Below the pieces are notes generated by a model. It was not told the origin of the DNA. It saw only the letters and a program-made list of their open reading frames with translations, and did not search any database. A DNA stretch of 54,955 nt from Marinifilaceae bacterium. GTDB taxonomy: Bacteria > Bacteroidota > Bacteroidia > Bacteroidales > Marinifilaceae. Below are positions 25,315 through 33,191 of the stretch, piece by piece. The stretch covers positions 1 to 54,955 of the forward strand of contig JAFGYE010000075.1 in assembly GCA_016936255.1 (NCBI GenBank), read 5' to 3'. A program made the position numbers and the translations under genes. Position 1 is the first letter of the stretch. Each line of letters opens with the position of its first letter.

Positions 25315-25848
25315 CTAGAAAGCAATTCCTAGTGTCAGTCCTGCTCTTAATGTAAAGCCATCCCAGGTGTCGGTATCGAAATCATCTTCGACTCCGGATT
25401 TTGCATCTACATCAATGCTTGTATAGCCTGGACCAAAAAACCATTCGAAGCTTACTCTTTTCTTGAAAATATACTGCTGACCAATAATTAAACCGGCTCC
25501 CAATCCATTTAAGGTGGCTTCATCATTTGCTTCATTCTCCAAATTATAATGCAGATAACGGGCGTAAGGAGCTACAAAAAATCCCTTTGGTGCCGGTGAA
25601 TCTGAAAGATAAAACCGGTATTCAGGAGTAATACCCCAACCTCTTACTTTGGTGTCGTCCCAGGAATTGCCTGTGTACAAAAGTCCCAATTGGATACTGC
25701 TGTTGTCGTTCAGCTTATGCTCTGCAAAAAATGATCCTGTTCGCACCAACGGACTTAGTAAATTGGCTTTAATTACTGTGTTCTGTGCTTTTGTAAAGCT
25801 TATGCCGGCAAGCATGATAAAAGCGAACAATACGATTTTGTTTCTCAT
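25315..25848 (-). CDS. DUF3575 outer-membrane beta-barrel protein
   Basis: A protein of 177 residues with a signal peptide (about 1-21, FTKAQ). Alternating strands and the segment VIKANLLSPLVRTGSFFAEHKL with GWGITPEYRFYLS and GFFVAPYARYLHY are typical of DUF3575, a small outer-membrane barrel with about eight strands. The last residue is Phe, as in most porin-like barrels. It is the third gene after the sigma factor and FecR. No ligand can be inferred. Confidence 0.85.
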   Translation of the reverse strand: MRNKIVLFAFIMLAGISFTKAQNTVIKANLLSPLVRTGSFFAEHKLNDNSSIQLGLLYTGNSWDDTKVRGWGITPEYRFYLSDSPAPKGFFVAPYARYLHYNLENEANDEATLNGLGAGLIIGQQYIFKKRVSFEWFFGPGYTSIDVDAKSGVEDDFDTDTWDGFTLRAGLTLGIAF

Positions 25849-25865
25849 TGTTTTAAAATTTCGAT

Positions 25866-26843
25866 TTAGTTTTTACCATCAGAAATGGTCAAATGATTTC
25901 CTTTTTGTGTAATATGAACTTTTAAAAGAAGTTCCAATTCATCAATTACTTTGTTGATAGTTGCATTCGAAAATGAATTGGTGTAAGTAAGAGTATCCAG
26001 TCTGGCACACCTGTTTGTAATTTTTACACCGTAATAATTCTCAAGATCACTGAAAACTCTTGCCATTGGCGTGTTCTTAAATGTGAGAACATTCGTTTTC
26101 CATGAATTGAAATTTAATTCCTCATTTTTCGATTCGCTTACTTTTCGTTTTTGAATCACTCCTTTTTCTCCTTTAGTTAGGTAAACTGTTTCCTGAGTTT
26201 TTCGATTTTTCAAACTAACTTTGCCGGAGTTTACACTTACAACAGTTGTTCCGTCCAATTTATTTTTGACATTGAAGCTGGTTCCTAAAACTTCAATAAT
26301 TGCATCTCCGGAATTAATTATAAATGGTTTGGCAGGATCTGGCTTTACCTGAAAGTAAGCTTCCCCTTCCATCTCAATATTTCGTACTTTTGAATTGAAA
26401 TATTTAGGATAAATAATTTTACTTTCCTTGTTTAAGAAGACCTCTGTTCCGTCAGCCAACACAATTTGATTTTTGCTTTGCAGGCTTTTGCATTGCGCGT
26501 ATTTACCAAATCCTGGTGTTGTCTGATATAGGTAAACCAAACTAAGCGAGAGCAAAACAAGAACAGTGGCCGCATACCTCATAAACAGGTTTACTTTTTT
26601 CAGTTGAACTGTTTTTCCTGATTTTGCTTTTATGATTTTCCAATCAGCGGCTTCATCAATTTTTTGGAACACTTCAATTTCTTTGCTCGAATTCCAGATT
26701 TTCTGGATTGTAAGAAAGGTAGCTTTGTTTGCAGAATCAGCTTGCATCCACTTCTGGAATTCCTGCTTGTCCTGATCAGAAGAAGTTTCCTCTAAAATGG
26801 CTTTTAAAAGCTGTTCGTCGATATGTTGATTGTTCTGTTTCAT
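25866..26843 (-). CDS. FecR-family anti-sigma factor
   Basis: I use the ATG at 26843 (MKQNNQHIDEQLLKAILEETSS), because the first 19 residues of the longer frame are unlike FecR and overlap a repeated upstream motif. The order is: a cytosolic N-terminal region that binds the sigma factor, one transmembrane helix (FMRYAATVLVLLSLSLVYLY), the periplasmic FecR domain (LADGTEVFLNKESKIIYPK...EGEAYFQV) and a C-terminal DUF4974 domain. It passes the receptor signal to the sigma factor encoded 71 bases upstream. Confidence 0.93.
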   Translation of the reverse strand: MKQNNQHIDEQLLKAILEETSSDQDKQEFQKWMQADSANKATFLTIQKIWNSSKEIEVFQKIDEAADWKIIKAKSGKTVQLKKVNLFMRYAATVLVLLSLSLVYLYQTTPGFGKYAQCKSLQSKNQIVLADGTEVFLNKESKIIYPKYFNSKVRNIEMEGEAYFQVKPDPAKPFIINSGDAIIEVLGTSFNVKNKLDGTTVVSVNSGKVSLKNRKTQETVYLTKGEKGVIQKRKVSESKNEELNFNSWKTNVLTFKNTPMARVFSDLENYYGVKITNRCARLDTLTYTNSFSNATINKVIDELELLLKVHITQKGNHLTISDGKN

Positions 26844-26865
26844 TTTGCTGTTTCTAATGGTAAGA

Positions 26866-26889
26866 CAAATAAGAATGACCGCACACGTA
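26866..26889 (-). promoter_or_regulatory. Repeated 24-base motif, copy A (upstream of fecR-like gene)
   Basis: On the minus strand the 24 bases begin TACGTGTGC and end TTATTTG. They match copy B (27565-27588), upstream of the sigma gene, at 19 of 24 bases. Two copies, one before each of the first two genes of a sigma/anti-sigma pair, suggest a binding site or an ECF promoter; this is inference. Confidence 0.4.
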
Positions 26890-26913
26890 CTTGAATTCAA
26901 AAAAATGAAAAAT

Positions 26914-27489
26914 TTATTTCAATGCGTTGAATAGGTAAATAATAAGGAGTGATGCCAGCATCGGGCCAATTGTTATCCGTAAGCTTTTTAGAGCTTTCGA
27001 GATTTGTGTTTCGACTGTACGTTTCGAAATTCCTAACTGATCTGCAATTTCCTGATTGGTGAAACCATCTATTCGGTTCAGCTTAAATATTCGCTGACAT
27101 TGTTCAGGCAATTCATCAATGGCTTTAAAAAGGGCATATTCCAATTCGGTCTGTTCTAAAATTTTATCAGCTTGCAAGCTAAAACCAGAACTTAAATATT
27201 TAATGTTCTCATGATGAGTGTTATGGTTTTTTCTTTGTTTGATGGTATTTAGGCAGGCATTTCGAACCGAAGTAAACAAATGTGCCTTGGCTGATGTATG
27301 TATATTTACGGTTTCACGATTATCGAAGAGATGAACAAAAACATCCTGAACAACCTCCCTCGAATCATCTAAATCGGATAGGAATTTATTGGCATAGGCT
27401 GTTAAAACAGAATAGTGCTCTTTAAAAAGTTGTTCTATTCTTGTTTCCGTCAGGTTTTCGAACTGTTGGGTTTTTAGTGCGTGTTCCAT
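26914..27489 (-). CDS. ECF RNA polymerase sigma factor
   Basis: A protein of 191 residues. Region 2 (about 20-85: FKEHYSVLTAYANKFLSDLDDSREVVQDVFVHLFDNR) and region 4 (about 125-175: ELPEQCQRIFKLNRIDGFTNQEIADQLGISKRTVETQISKALKSLR) are intact. The C-terminal GPMLASLLIIYLFNALK is hydrophobic, a membrane-like tail seen in part of the FecR-associated ECF group. It is followed by the FecR homologue and would direct expression of the operon and perhaps the receptor. Confidence 0.92.
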   Translation of the reverse strand: MEHALKTQQFENLTETRIEQLFKEHYSVLTAYANKFLSDLDDSREVVQDVFVHLFDNRETVNIHTSAKAHLFTSVRNACLNTIKQRKNHNTHHENIKYLSSGFSLQADKILEQTELEYALFKAIDELPEQCQRIFKLNRIDGFTNQEIADQLGISKRTVETQISKALKSLRITIGPMLASLLIIYLFNALK

Positions 27490-27564
27490 TTATTACTAAT
27501 AGACTGGTTTGTGCGTGCAATACTTTATTTAAAAGGGGAATTTAACCTCTTTCTAAGCAATAGA

Positions 27565-27588
27565 CAATTAAAAAGGGCAGCACACGTA
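27565..27588 (-). promoter_or_regulatory. Repeated 24-base motif, copy B (upstream of the ECF sigma gene)
   Basis: The minus-strand motif begins TACGTGTGC and ends TTAATTG, matching copy A at 26866-26889. It lies 76 bases before the sigma start codon, a plausible place for an autoregulated promoter. Confidence 0.4.
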
Positions 27589-27728
27589 TCATAAAATGAA
27601 AAAAAATTGTTTTTCTGTGAATAAACATGGTGCTTTCACTTTTGTTTTTTACTGAAAGCCTTACTGATAGTGGGCACTTCAGTTTTTAATAAATAAGAGA
27701 GGTTCCCCAACATGAAATAGGAACTTGT

Positions 27729-28083
27729 TAGGAGCGAAGGCTTTATTTTTATTTCAGAATGTCCTTCGTCCGCGAGGGAAGGCTGTTTTTCCCTTCTTAA
27801 ACTCCTTCCGCATCAATGCGAAGGCTATTTTTCCTACGTAAACCTCCTTTCGCTTTAATGCGGAGGCTATTTTTCTCACGTAAACCTCCTTTCGCTCTAA
27901 TGCGGAGGTCTTTTTCTCATCAAAACACTTGTTTCACATCAATGCTAAGGTATTATTCTTATCATTAACCCAGCTCGCATTACTGCGAAGGTATTAGCAA
28001 GCAGCTTAAAGAACCATCCGCGAGAAGCGGAAGGACTTTGGCTATCAAAATGTTCTCTTCGCTTTAGTGCGAAGTAGGTTCCA
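27729..28083. repeat. Degenerate tandem array of hairpin repeats, about 41-bp unit
   Basis: About eight imperfect units, each an inverted repeat such as CCTTCCGCAT-CA-ATGCGAAGG followed by a T-rich spacer (CTATTTTTCTCACGTAAA in the best copies near 27843 and 27884). The first half-copy is near 27729 and the last near 28051. GTAAACCTCC occurs at 27838 and 27880 and is shared with the repeats near 12.3 kb. GGTTCC...GGAAC inverted pairs lie at both ends of the array. The gap 27490-28241 (752 bases) holds no gene I can support; open frames there are products of the repeats. Confidence 0.75.
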
Positions 28084-28161
28084 TGTACAATTTGGAACAA
28101 TAAAAGGAAGTGAACTGGAAGTAATTCTTTGCTGCGATACATTCTGCTGTGAGCGAGATAT

Positions 28162-28200
28162 AACAACACCGAAACTGGAGGGCTTCGGTGTTGTTTCTTT
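28162..28200 (+). terminator. Strong hairpin terminator with no evident gene upstream
   Basis: AACAACACCGAA at 28162-28173 pairs perfectly with TTCGGTGTTGTT at 28184-28195 around a 10-base loop, then TCTTT follows. It faces plus-strand transcription, yet no coding gene precedes it on that strand; the tandem repeat array does. Confidence 0.7.
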
Positions 28201-28241
28201 GGTGTAAAGCGGTAAGCATTGATGGAATCTGTAATTCCATT

Positions 28242-28775
28242 TTAATTTTCAACTTCTCCAAATTTTTTTTTGTTGATTCGAATGATCCAGGCAGTAATAG
28301 CTTTGGAGTTAGTCAACAAAACATAACCAAGAATGTAATGAATTATAGACCCAATTCCATATGCCATTGTTTGCTGATTCATTGGGAAATTTTCAAAGAA
28401 ATGAGTTGCAATTTGAGAAATCCCTGATATGAAATTTGGCAATTGAAAAATGAGAATGTACAGCCCAAAAATCACCAATGAAATTTCAAGAGTTTTACTG
28501 TAATTAGGATCGATAGCTAAATTTATGTCAAAATCTTCCTTACAGATTTTCTTCGCGACTTTTGATGATTTAAAGATTAATAAATAGCCAATGATAAAAG
28601 TGATTATTCCTCCTGCCAAGAATAGTCCCAAACCAACAAAATCCATATAATCTGGAATATTTTGAGTGAACATCGATTTGATAAAATGCAGGTCTTTAAG
28701 ATAAAGAAGTGCTGCAATAATTACATAGATTCCAAAGATTTTAAGGGCAAGGTCAATAATATCGGATTTTTTCAT
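28242..28775 (-). CDS. Membrane protein, hypothetical
   Basis: A protein of 177 residues with about four transmembrane helices (about 8-26, 44-68, 96-118 and 137-156) and a basic C-terminal end (IIRINKKKFGE). Short soluble linkers separate the helices. No conserved motif or family was recognised. It stands between the repeat region and the DUF819 gene. Membrane location is clear; function is not. Confidence 0.6.
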   Translation of the reverse strand: MKKSDIIDLALKIFGIYVIIAALLYLKDLHFIKSMFTQNIPDYMDFVGLGLFLAGGIITFIIGYLLIFKSSKVAKKICKEDFDINLAIDPNYSKTLEISLVIFGLYILIFQLPNFISGISQIATHFFENFPMNQQTMAYGIGSIIHYILGYVLLTNSKAITAWIIRINKKKFGEVEN

Positions 28776-28902
28776 TTTTAGGATTTGATTTTGTTAAAAC
28801 ATGAAAATACTGATGTTTTTTAATAAAAGACCTAATTATGCTAATGGAATGTTTCTATATTATGACTTGTTTGAAAGTAAACTGATCTGCATTTTTCAAA
28901 AA

Positions 28903-28930
28903 AAAGGCTTTGCAATTGTGCAAAGCCTTT
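28903..28930. terminator. Intrinsic terminator of the DUF819 gene
   Basis: AAAGGCTTTGCA at 28903-28914 pairs perfectly with TGCAAAGCCTTT at 28919-28930 around an ATTG loop. The A-rich left flank gives a U-tract for minus-strand transcripts; the stem starts 23 bases beyond the DUF819 stop. Confidence 0.88.
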
Positions 28931-28952
28931 TAGTTTATGTTTTTGATTCGAT

Positions 28953-30122
28953 CTAGCTTAAATACAAGGCAATGGAAACACCAATAAAGGTACCGATGAT
29001 GTAACCCAAAATACCAACCAGAATTCCGGGTGTTACCAGCTTCTTTTGTCCCATTGAAGCAGCCATTGGAGCCGCAACTGATGGCCCCATAATATTTGCT
29101 GCCGATGAAATTACTACCTCGTAAACATCCAGTTTAAAGAGTTTGGCCAAAGCGAGCATAAACAGGAAATGAAAGATCATAATGGTTAGGTAAAATCCCA
29201 GTACAGCAGGGCCAATGCTAAATATCTGTGTCATGTTGGTGGCAGCACCAATTACCGCCAAAAAGATGTACATCATCCACAAACCAAGCGAGAAGGCTGT
29301 GTCTTCCAATGGTTTTAGTCTTTTGGGGAATAGATTGGCTGCAAGCACTGCTAAAACTGTAATCACCAATATGCTAAGGTTTAGTTTGGTGTGCAGTAAG
29401 TCTTGAAGATAGGGAGACAGAAGGTTTCCCAGTCCTGCAATTAATGCTGCAATAAAAACAGAAACGGCTATCCGTTCCAAACTCATCGGGAATTGTGCTT
29501 TTTCGGATTTTGAAGCGTCTTCTACTTCATTTTCTTTCTTTGGTTTTACAAAAAAACGGGATAAGAACAAAAGGGAAGGAGTTAGGAACAGGAAGAGTGT
29601 ATACAAATTCGATACAAAATTATCAACAGCAATGGTTGCCGTAAATAAGGGATTGGTACTGAAATTTAAGATCTCGGCAGCAGCAATAAAATTAACACTT
29701 CCACCAATAAGTGTGGCAGCAATTACACCTGCTGTATTTCCTGAATCCGAACCTAAATCAATTAACCAAAATGCAATAAAACAACCCAGAACAATTCCAA
29801 TAGCACCCAAAATATAGGCAACCAGTAGCTTCCCACTTTCTTTTACAATTTTAAGGATGTTGGAACTGAACAGCAGCATGGGAATAGAAATAGGGATAAA
29901 ATAAGAGAACACCATATTGTACACATCTACTTTAATGGTTGGGTTTGATGCTACCGGCACCACGCCAGCCATTGCAAGCAACGACATGGAAATCATGGTA
30001 ACCAAAATTCCTGATAGTTTACCAAACCATTTTTTGTGTTCGGAATAGAGACCAAAAGCAGCAGCTCCGGCTATCACGAAAAACAAGGTTAAATTGCTTT
30101 CGGGAGATATTAGTGATTGCAT
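28953..30122 (-). CDS. DUF819 family membrane protein (putative transporter)
   Basis: I use the ATG at 30122 (MQSLISPESNLTLFFVIAGAAAFGLYSE); the frame reaches 30179 but the extra residues are polar and not part of the family. Ten or so hydrophobic helices span its length. GGSVNFIAAAEIL (about 140-153) and SSAANIMGPSVAAPMA near the end are characteristic of DUF819, a family of predicted permeases related to sodium-dependent carriers. The central acidic/basic loop (KPKKENEVEDASKSEKA) is likely cytosolic. The substrate is unknown. Confidence 0.88.
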   Translation of the reverse strand: MQSLISPESNLTLFFVIAGAAAFGLYSEHKKWFGKLSGILVTMISMSLLAMAGVVPVASNPTIKVDVYNMVFSYFIPISIPMLLFSSNILKIVKESGKLLVAYILGAIGIVLGCFIAFWLIDLGSDSGNTAGVIAATLIGGSVNFIAAAEILNFSTNPLFTATIAVDNFVSNLYTLFLFLTPSLLFLSRFFVKPKKENEVEDASKSEKAQFPMSLERIAVSVFIAALIAGLGNLLSPYLQDLLHTKLNLSILVITVLAVLAANLFPKRLKPLEDTAFSLGLWMMYIFLAVIGAATNMTQIFSIGPAVLGFYLTIMIFHFLFMLALAKLFKLDVYEVVISSAANIMGPSVAAPMAASMGQKKLVTPGILVGILGYIIGTFIGVSIALYLS

Positions 30123-30231
30123 AGTTGATTGATTTAGATTAGGAGGAACGAATATATTTCGATTTTTGCCGAAATGCAAAGAATCAGGCCTATTTATTGT
30201 TGTCAGGTATAGAGTTTATCCTTAAAAAAAG

Positions 30232-30264
30232 AACCTCAAATCCATTTTGGTTTTGAGGTTTTGT
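30232..30264. terminator. Terminator of the DEAD-box helicase gene
   Basis: AACCTCAAA at 30232-30240 pairs with TTTGAGGTT at 30252-30260, with inner CC/GG pairs, flanked by A-run and T-run. It lies about 20 bases beyond the helicase stop. Confidence 0.75.
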
Positions 30265-30278
30265 TTATTTCGTATTGC

Positions 30279-31559
30279 TTACTTTTTTTTCTTTTTCGCT
30301 GCCTTTTTCGCAGGAGTTTTCTTTTTCACACTTTTCTTTTTCGGATTTTGCAGAAAATCTTCTGCTTCGTCCATTAGTTCTTTTAAGCTTTTCGAGTAAT
30401 CTTCAGAAAAATCGATAGTTGCAGTGTATTCTCCTTTCGATATGTCCATTACCTGAATTTCGGTGCCGGTGAACTCTTCTATTTCAGCTAATAATTGTTT
30501 TTCATCTGTTGGGTCGCAGAAAGAAATGGCCAAACCTTTTTGAACACCACGTCCGGTTCTACCCACACGGTGAACGTAATTTTCGGCTACATCGGGCATG
30601 TCATAATTTACCACATAATCAACATTAGGAATGTCGATACCGCGGGCACTTACATCTGTTGCGATCAAGATTTTTACTTTTCCTGTTTTAAAAGCATTTA
30701 AGGCAATCAAACGATCATCCTGTTCGCGGTCTCCATGAATGGTTTGTGTTTCTATTCCTACACGTTCCATGGCTTTGTGAACACGTTCCGCTCTTACTTT
30801 GGTTCGCACAAAAACAAGTATTTTGCTTTCCTGATGTTCTTTAATCATTCGTTCCAAAAAGAAACGCTTATCATCCATTTTCACAAAGGCAACTCCATGC
30901 TCTACGTTCTTGGATACAGGATCTTTAGGTGATATCTGAATACGAATTGCACTTCGAACCAGAGAATAGGCCAGCTTTTTAATTTTGGGCGTGATTGTCG
31001 CTGAAAAAAACAAGGTTTGACGATTCTTTGGAAGAAAACGAATCAAATCCTGTATGTCTTTTATAAAACCCAAATCCAACATGTGATCGGCTTCATCCAA
31101 AACCAGGGTTTCTACTTTATCAAGCTGAATAAAACCCTGACTGGTTAAATCGAACATTCTGCCGGGTGTTGTAATTAATACGTCTATTCCAACTTGTAAA
31201 CTTGCAATCTGAGGAGCTTGTTCAACACCTCCGAACACACAAAAACTGGTTACTTTGGTATGTTTTCCAATTTTTTGAAAAACTTCGGTAATTTGAATGG
31301 CCAGCTCGCGGGTAGGAACCATTACGACACATTTAATGCCGTTACTGCTTTTGTTATTCTTAGCTTTGTGCAGTTTATCGATAATAGGAATCGCAAATGC
31401 CGCTGTTTTTCCTGTTCCGGTTTGTGCAATGGCAAGCACATCTTCTCCCCGCACAATTGGAGGAATGGCTTTGAATTGAATGTCGGTTGGTCTGTTAAAA
31501 CCCAAACCGTCTAAATTTCTTTTAATATCGGGGGAAAAACTATATTGACTAAATTTCAT
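30279..31559 (-). CDS. DEAD-box ATP-dependent RNA helicase (RhlE-like)
   Basis: A protein of 426 residues with all core motifs: Q motif (GFNRPTDIQ), Walker A AQTGTGKT (45-52), PTRELA, TPGR, DEAD (155-158), SAT, ARGID and HRVGRTGR. The C-terminus is a Lys-rich tail (KKKSVKKKTPAKKAAKKKKK), a common RNA-binding extension in this group. It unwinds structured RNA in ribosome assembly or mRNA turnover. It ends before the terminator at 30232-30264. Confidence 0.95.
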   Translation of the reverse strand: MKFSQYSFSPDIKRNLDGLGFNRPTDIQFKAIPPIVRGEDVLAIAQTGTGKTAAFAIPIIDKLHKAKNNKSSNGIKCVVMVPTRELAIQITEVFQKIGKHTKVTSFCVFGGVEQAPQIASLQVGIDVLITTPGRMFDLTSQGFIQLDKVETLVLDEADHMLDLGFIKDIQDLIRFLPKNRQTLFFSATITPKIKKLAYSLVRSAIRIQISPKDPVSKNVEHGVAFVKMDDKRFFLERMIKEHQESKILVFVRTKVRAERVHKAMERVGIETQTIHGDREQDDRLIALNAFKTGKVKILIATDVSARGIDIPNVDYVVNYDMPDVAENYVHRVGRTGRGVQKGLAISFCDPTDEKQLLAEIEEFTGTEIQVMDISKGEYTATIDFSEDYSKSLKELMDEAEDFLQNPKKKSVKKKTPAKKAAKKKKK

Positions 31560-31586
31560 TTTTTGTATTCAGATGATTTTATTGTG

Positions 31587-31594
31587 CAAAGATA
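31587..31594 (-). promoter_or_regulatory. Predicted -7 element of the DEAD-box helicase gene
   Basis: TATCTTTG on the minus strand, an exact TAnnTTTG match, lies 28 bases before the ATG. A clear TTTG at -33 is absent, so confidence is moderate. Confidence 0.35.
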
Positions 31595-31654
31595 GGTGTA
31601 AAATATGGTTTTGTTGAATTAGCAAGATGCTTGTTGCTAAATAGGGAACATCAT

Positions 31655-32659
31655 TTATGCTTTTGCTGTTTTTTCCAGTATTCTGGTTTCTGTCCAATAT
31701 CTGAAATAGCCGTAACCTCCTATTACAATAGTACCAATAAAAGTTAATCCATTGGAAAGAATTCCGAAGCTGATTCCTGCATTCGGATCCAACTGAAAGG
31801 CAAGGAATAATTGAAGAAGTAGAAAATGAGTGGTTCCAATTCCTCCCGGACTTGGCAAAGCCCAGCCAATGCCGCCAATAAACAGAATCACAATAGCAAA
31901 ACTCATTGAATAGCTTGACGTTTCAGGCAAACAAAGCAGGTAGATGTAGTTTAAGACAACAAGCATTGTCCAAATTAAAAGTGTTAAAACTATAAACTGA
32001 AATCTCTTTTTAAGAAGTAAGCCTTGCTTAAGCGATAGAAACATGCTTTGTAAGAATGTAACTATTTTTTTTATTGGACGACGCTCTGATTTTTTTATTC
32101 TGCGTAAGCTAACCAGGAAAAGGATAAAAAGAACAAGTATGGCAATTGGAATTACATACAAATAGCGGTAGCCGTAAATATGAGAAATTCCACCAATAGT
32201 AGAGTCCATAATTCCCTGTAAACGATCCAGTTCAATCCAAAATACAGCAAACACACCAAGACCCAAAATCAGTAAATCGTAAGCCCGTTCGGCCATAACG
32301 CTTCCCATGGATACAGATACCGGAACATTTGTTGTTTTTTGAAGAGATGTACAACGAATTATTTCTCCGAATTTTGGAGTAAAGCTATTCACAAAATAGC
32401 CGAGTAGGACGGAGGTTAGGACTTTATCAGATTTTGGTTTTTCGCCGGATTCTTCAATTAGCAACTTCCAACGTAAGGCTCTTAGGTAAAAAACGATGAA
32501 TAAACATACGAAGCTAAGCAGTATAAAAAAATAGTCAGCATTGGCCAGGCTTTCCCAAACCGGAGCCATTGGTTTTTCACGTAAGGTGAGAAACAAGAAT
32601 ACGGAACCAATTATTATTCCAATTGAATTTTGTATTATTTTTTTTATTCGACTTCCCAT
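31655..32659 (-). CDS. Lysylphosphatidylglycerol synthase-like / flippase-like transmembrane protein (UPF0104)
   Basis: A protein of 334 residues with eight or so hydrophobic helices. The family motifs are present: LRALRWKLLIEESGE, LLGYFVNSFTPKFGEIIRCTSLQK, MAERAYDLL and ALPSPGGIGTTHFLL. This matches the lipid flippase-like membrane domain found in MprF and YbhN relatives without the synthase domain. It probably moves or binds a lipid-linked molecule in the inner membrane; the cargo is unknown. It stands alone. Confidence 0.88.
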   Translation of the reverse strand: MGSRIKKIIQNSIGIIIGSVFLFLTLREKPMAPVWESLANADYFFILLSFVCLFIVFYLRALRWKLLIEESGEKPKSDKVLTSVLLGYFVNSFTPKFGEIIRCTSLQKTTNVPVSVSMGSVMAERAYDLLILGLGVFAVFWIELDRLQGIMDSTIGGISHIYGYRYLYVIPIAILVLFILFLVSLRRIKKSERRPIKKIVTFLQSMFLSLKQGLLLKKRFQFIVLTLLIWTMLVVLNYIYLLCLPETSSYSMSFAIVILFIGGIGWALPSPGGIGTTHFLLLQLFLAFQLDPNAGISFGILSNGLTFIGTIVIGGYGYFRYWTETRILEKTAKA

Positions 32660-32760
32660 TTAATAACGTTACTGATTTATTTTTTTTGCAAAGAAATACA
32701 AAAATAGGAAGACTTTTAGAATTTTTTGTTTCAAAGGAAAATTATAATATCATGAAATGT

Positions 32761-33171
32761 TTATTTCCTGATTGTTTCATAAGCTTCCTGCAGCCAGTTT
32801 TTTAATTGCTGATCAAATTCAGATAACTCCCCAATAGCAAGGCGGTGAAGTACCCGGTTTTTAGATATTCGTTTGCACAGGTAAATTGGAAATTGATCTT
32901 CTTCCCTTTGCAATTGAAACTCCAATATCAGATGATTCTTTTTTGTGTAAACAGATAAAAAAGTTGCTCCGATCTTAAATTGAACACAGGTCTTTAAATA
33001 AATAATTTTAAGGTTCTTGAATGTTAACATGTAGGATAGAAGTATTTCAAATAATTCTGAAATAGCTGGACTCATTTTTTGTAAATGAGTTTCTTTATCG
33101 CTTATAAGGCAGGAGTGATATTGGTTTGGACCAGATAAGCTTCTTTTGCAGGTGGGACAAATGTAAGTCAT
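32761..33171 (-). CDS. DUF5655 domain protein with N-terminal zinc finger
   Basis: A protein of 136 residues. CPTCKRSLSGPNQYHSC at the N-terminus supplies Cys/His zinc ligands. The rest (ISELFEILLSYMLTFKNLKIIYLKTCVQFK, then LLWL-like strands to YETIRK) matches DUF5655, a small alpha/beta domain. Such proteins are usually cytosolic and uncharacterised. The gene starts 20 bases beyond the STN-protein gene (stop at 33192), so it may be the last member of that operon. The function is unknown. Confidence 0.75.
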   Translation of the reverse strand: MTYICPTCKRSLSGPNQYHSCLISDKETHLQKMSPAISELFEILLSYMLTFKNLKIIYLKTCVQFKIGATFLSVYTKKNHLILEFQLQREEDQFPIYLCKRISKNRVLHRLAIGELSEFDQQLKNWLQEAYETIRK

Positions 33172-33191
33172 TGAGGATTTTTAATTCAATT

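Noticed and set aside
27945-28261. Open frames in the hairpin array on the minus strand
   Set aside because: Products of the repeats and of a terminator; no conserved features.
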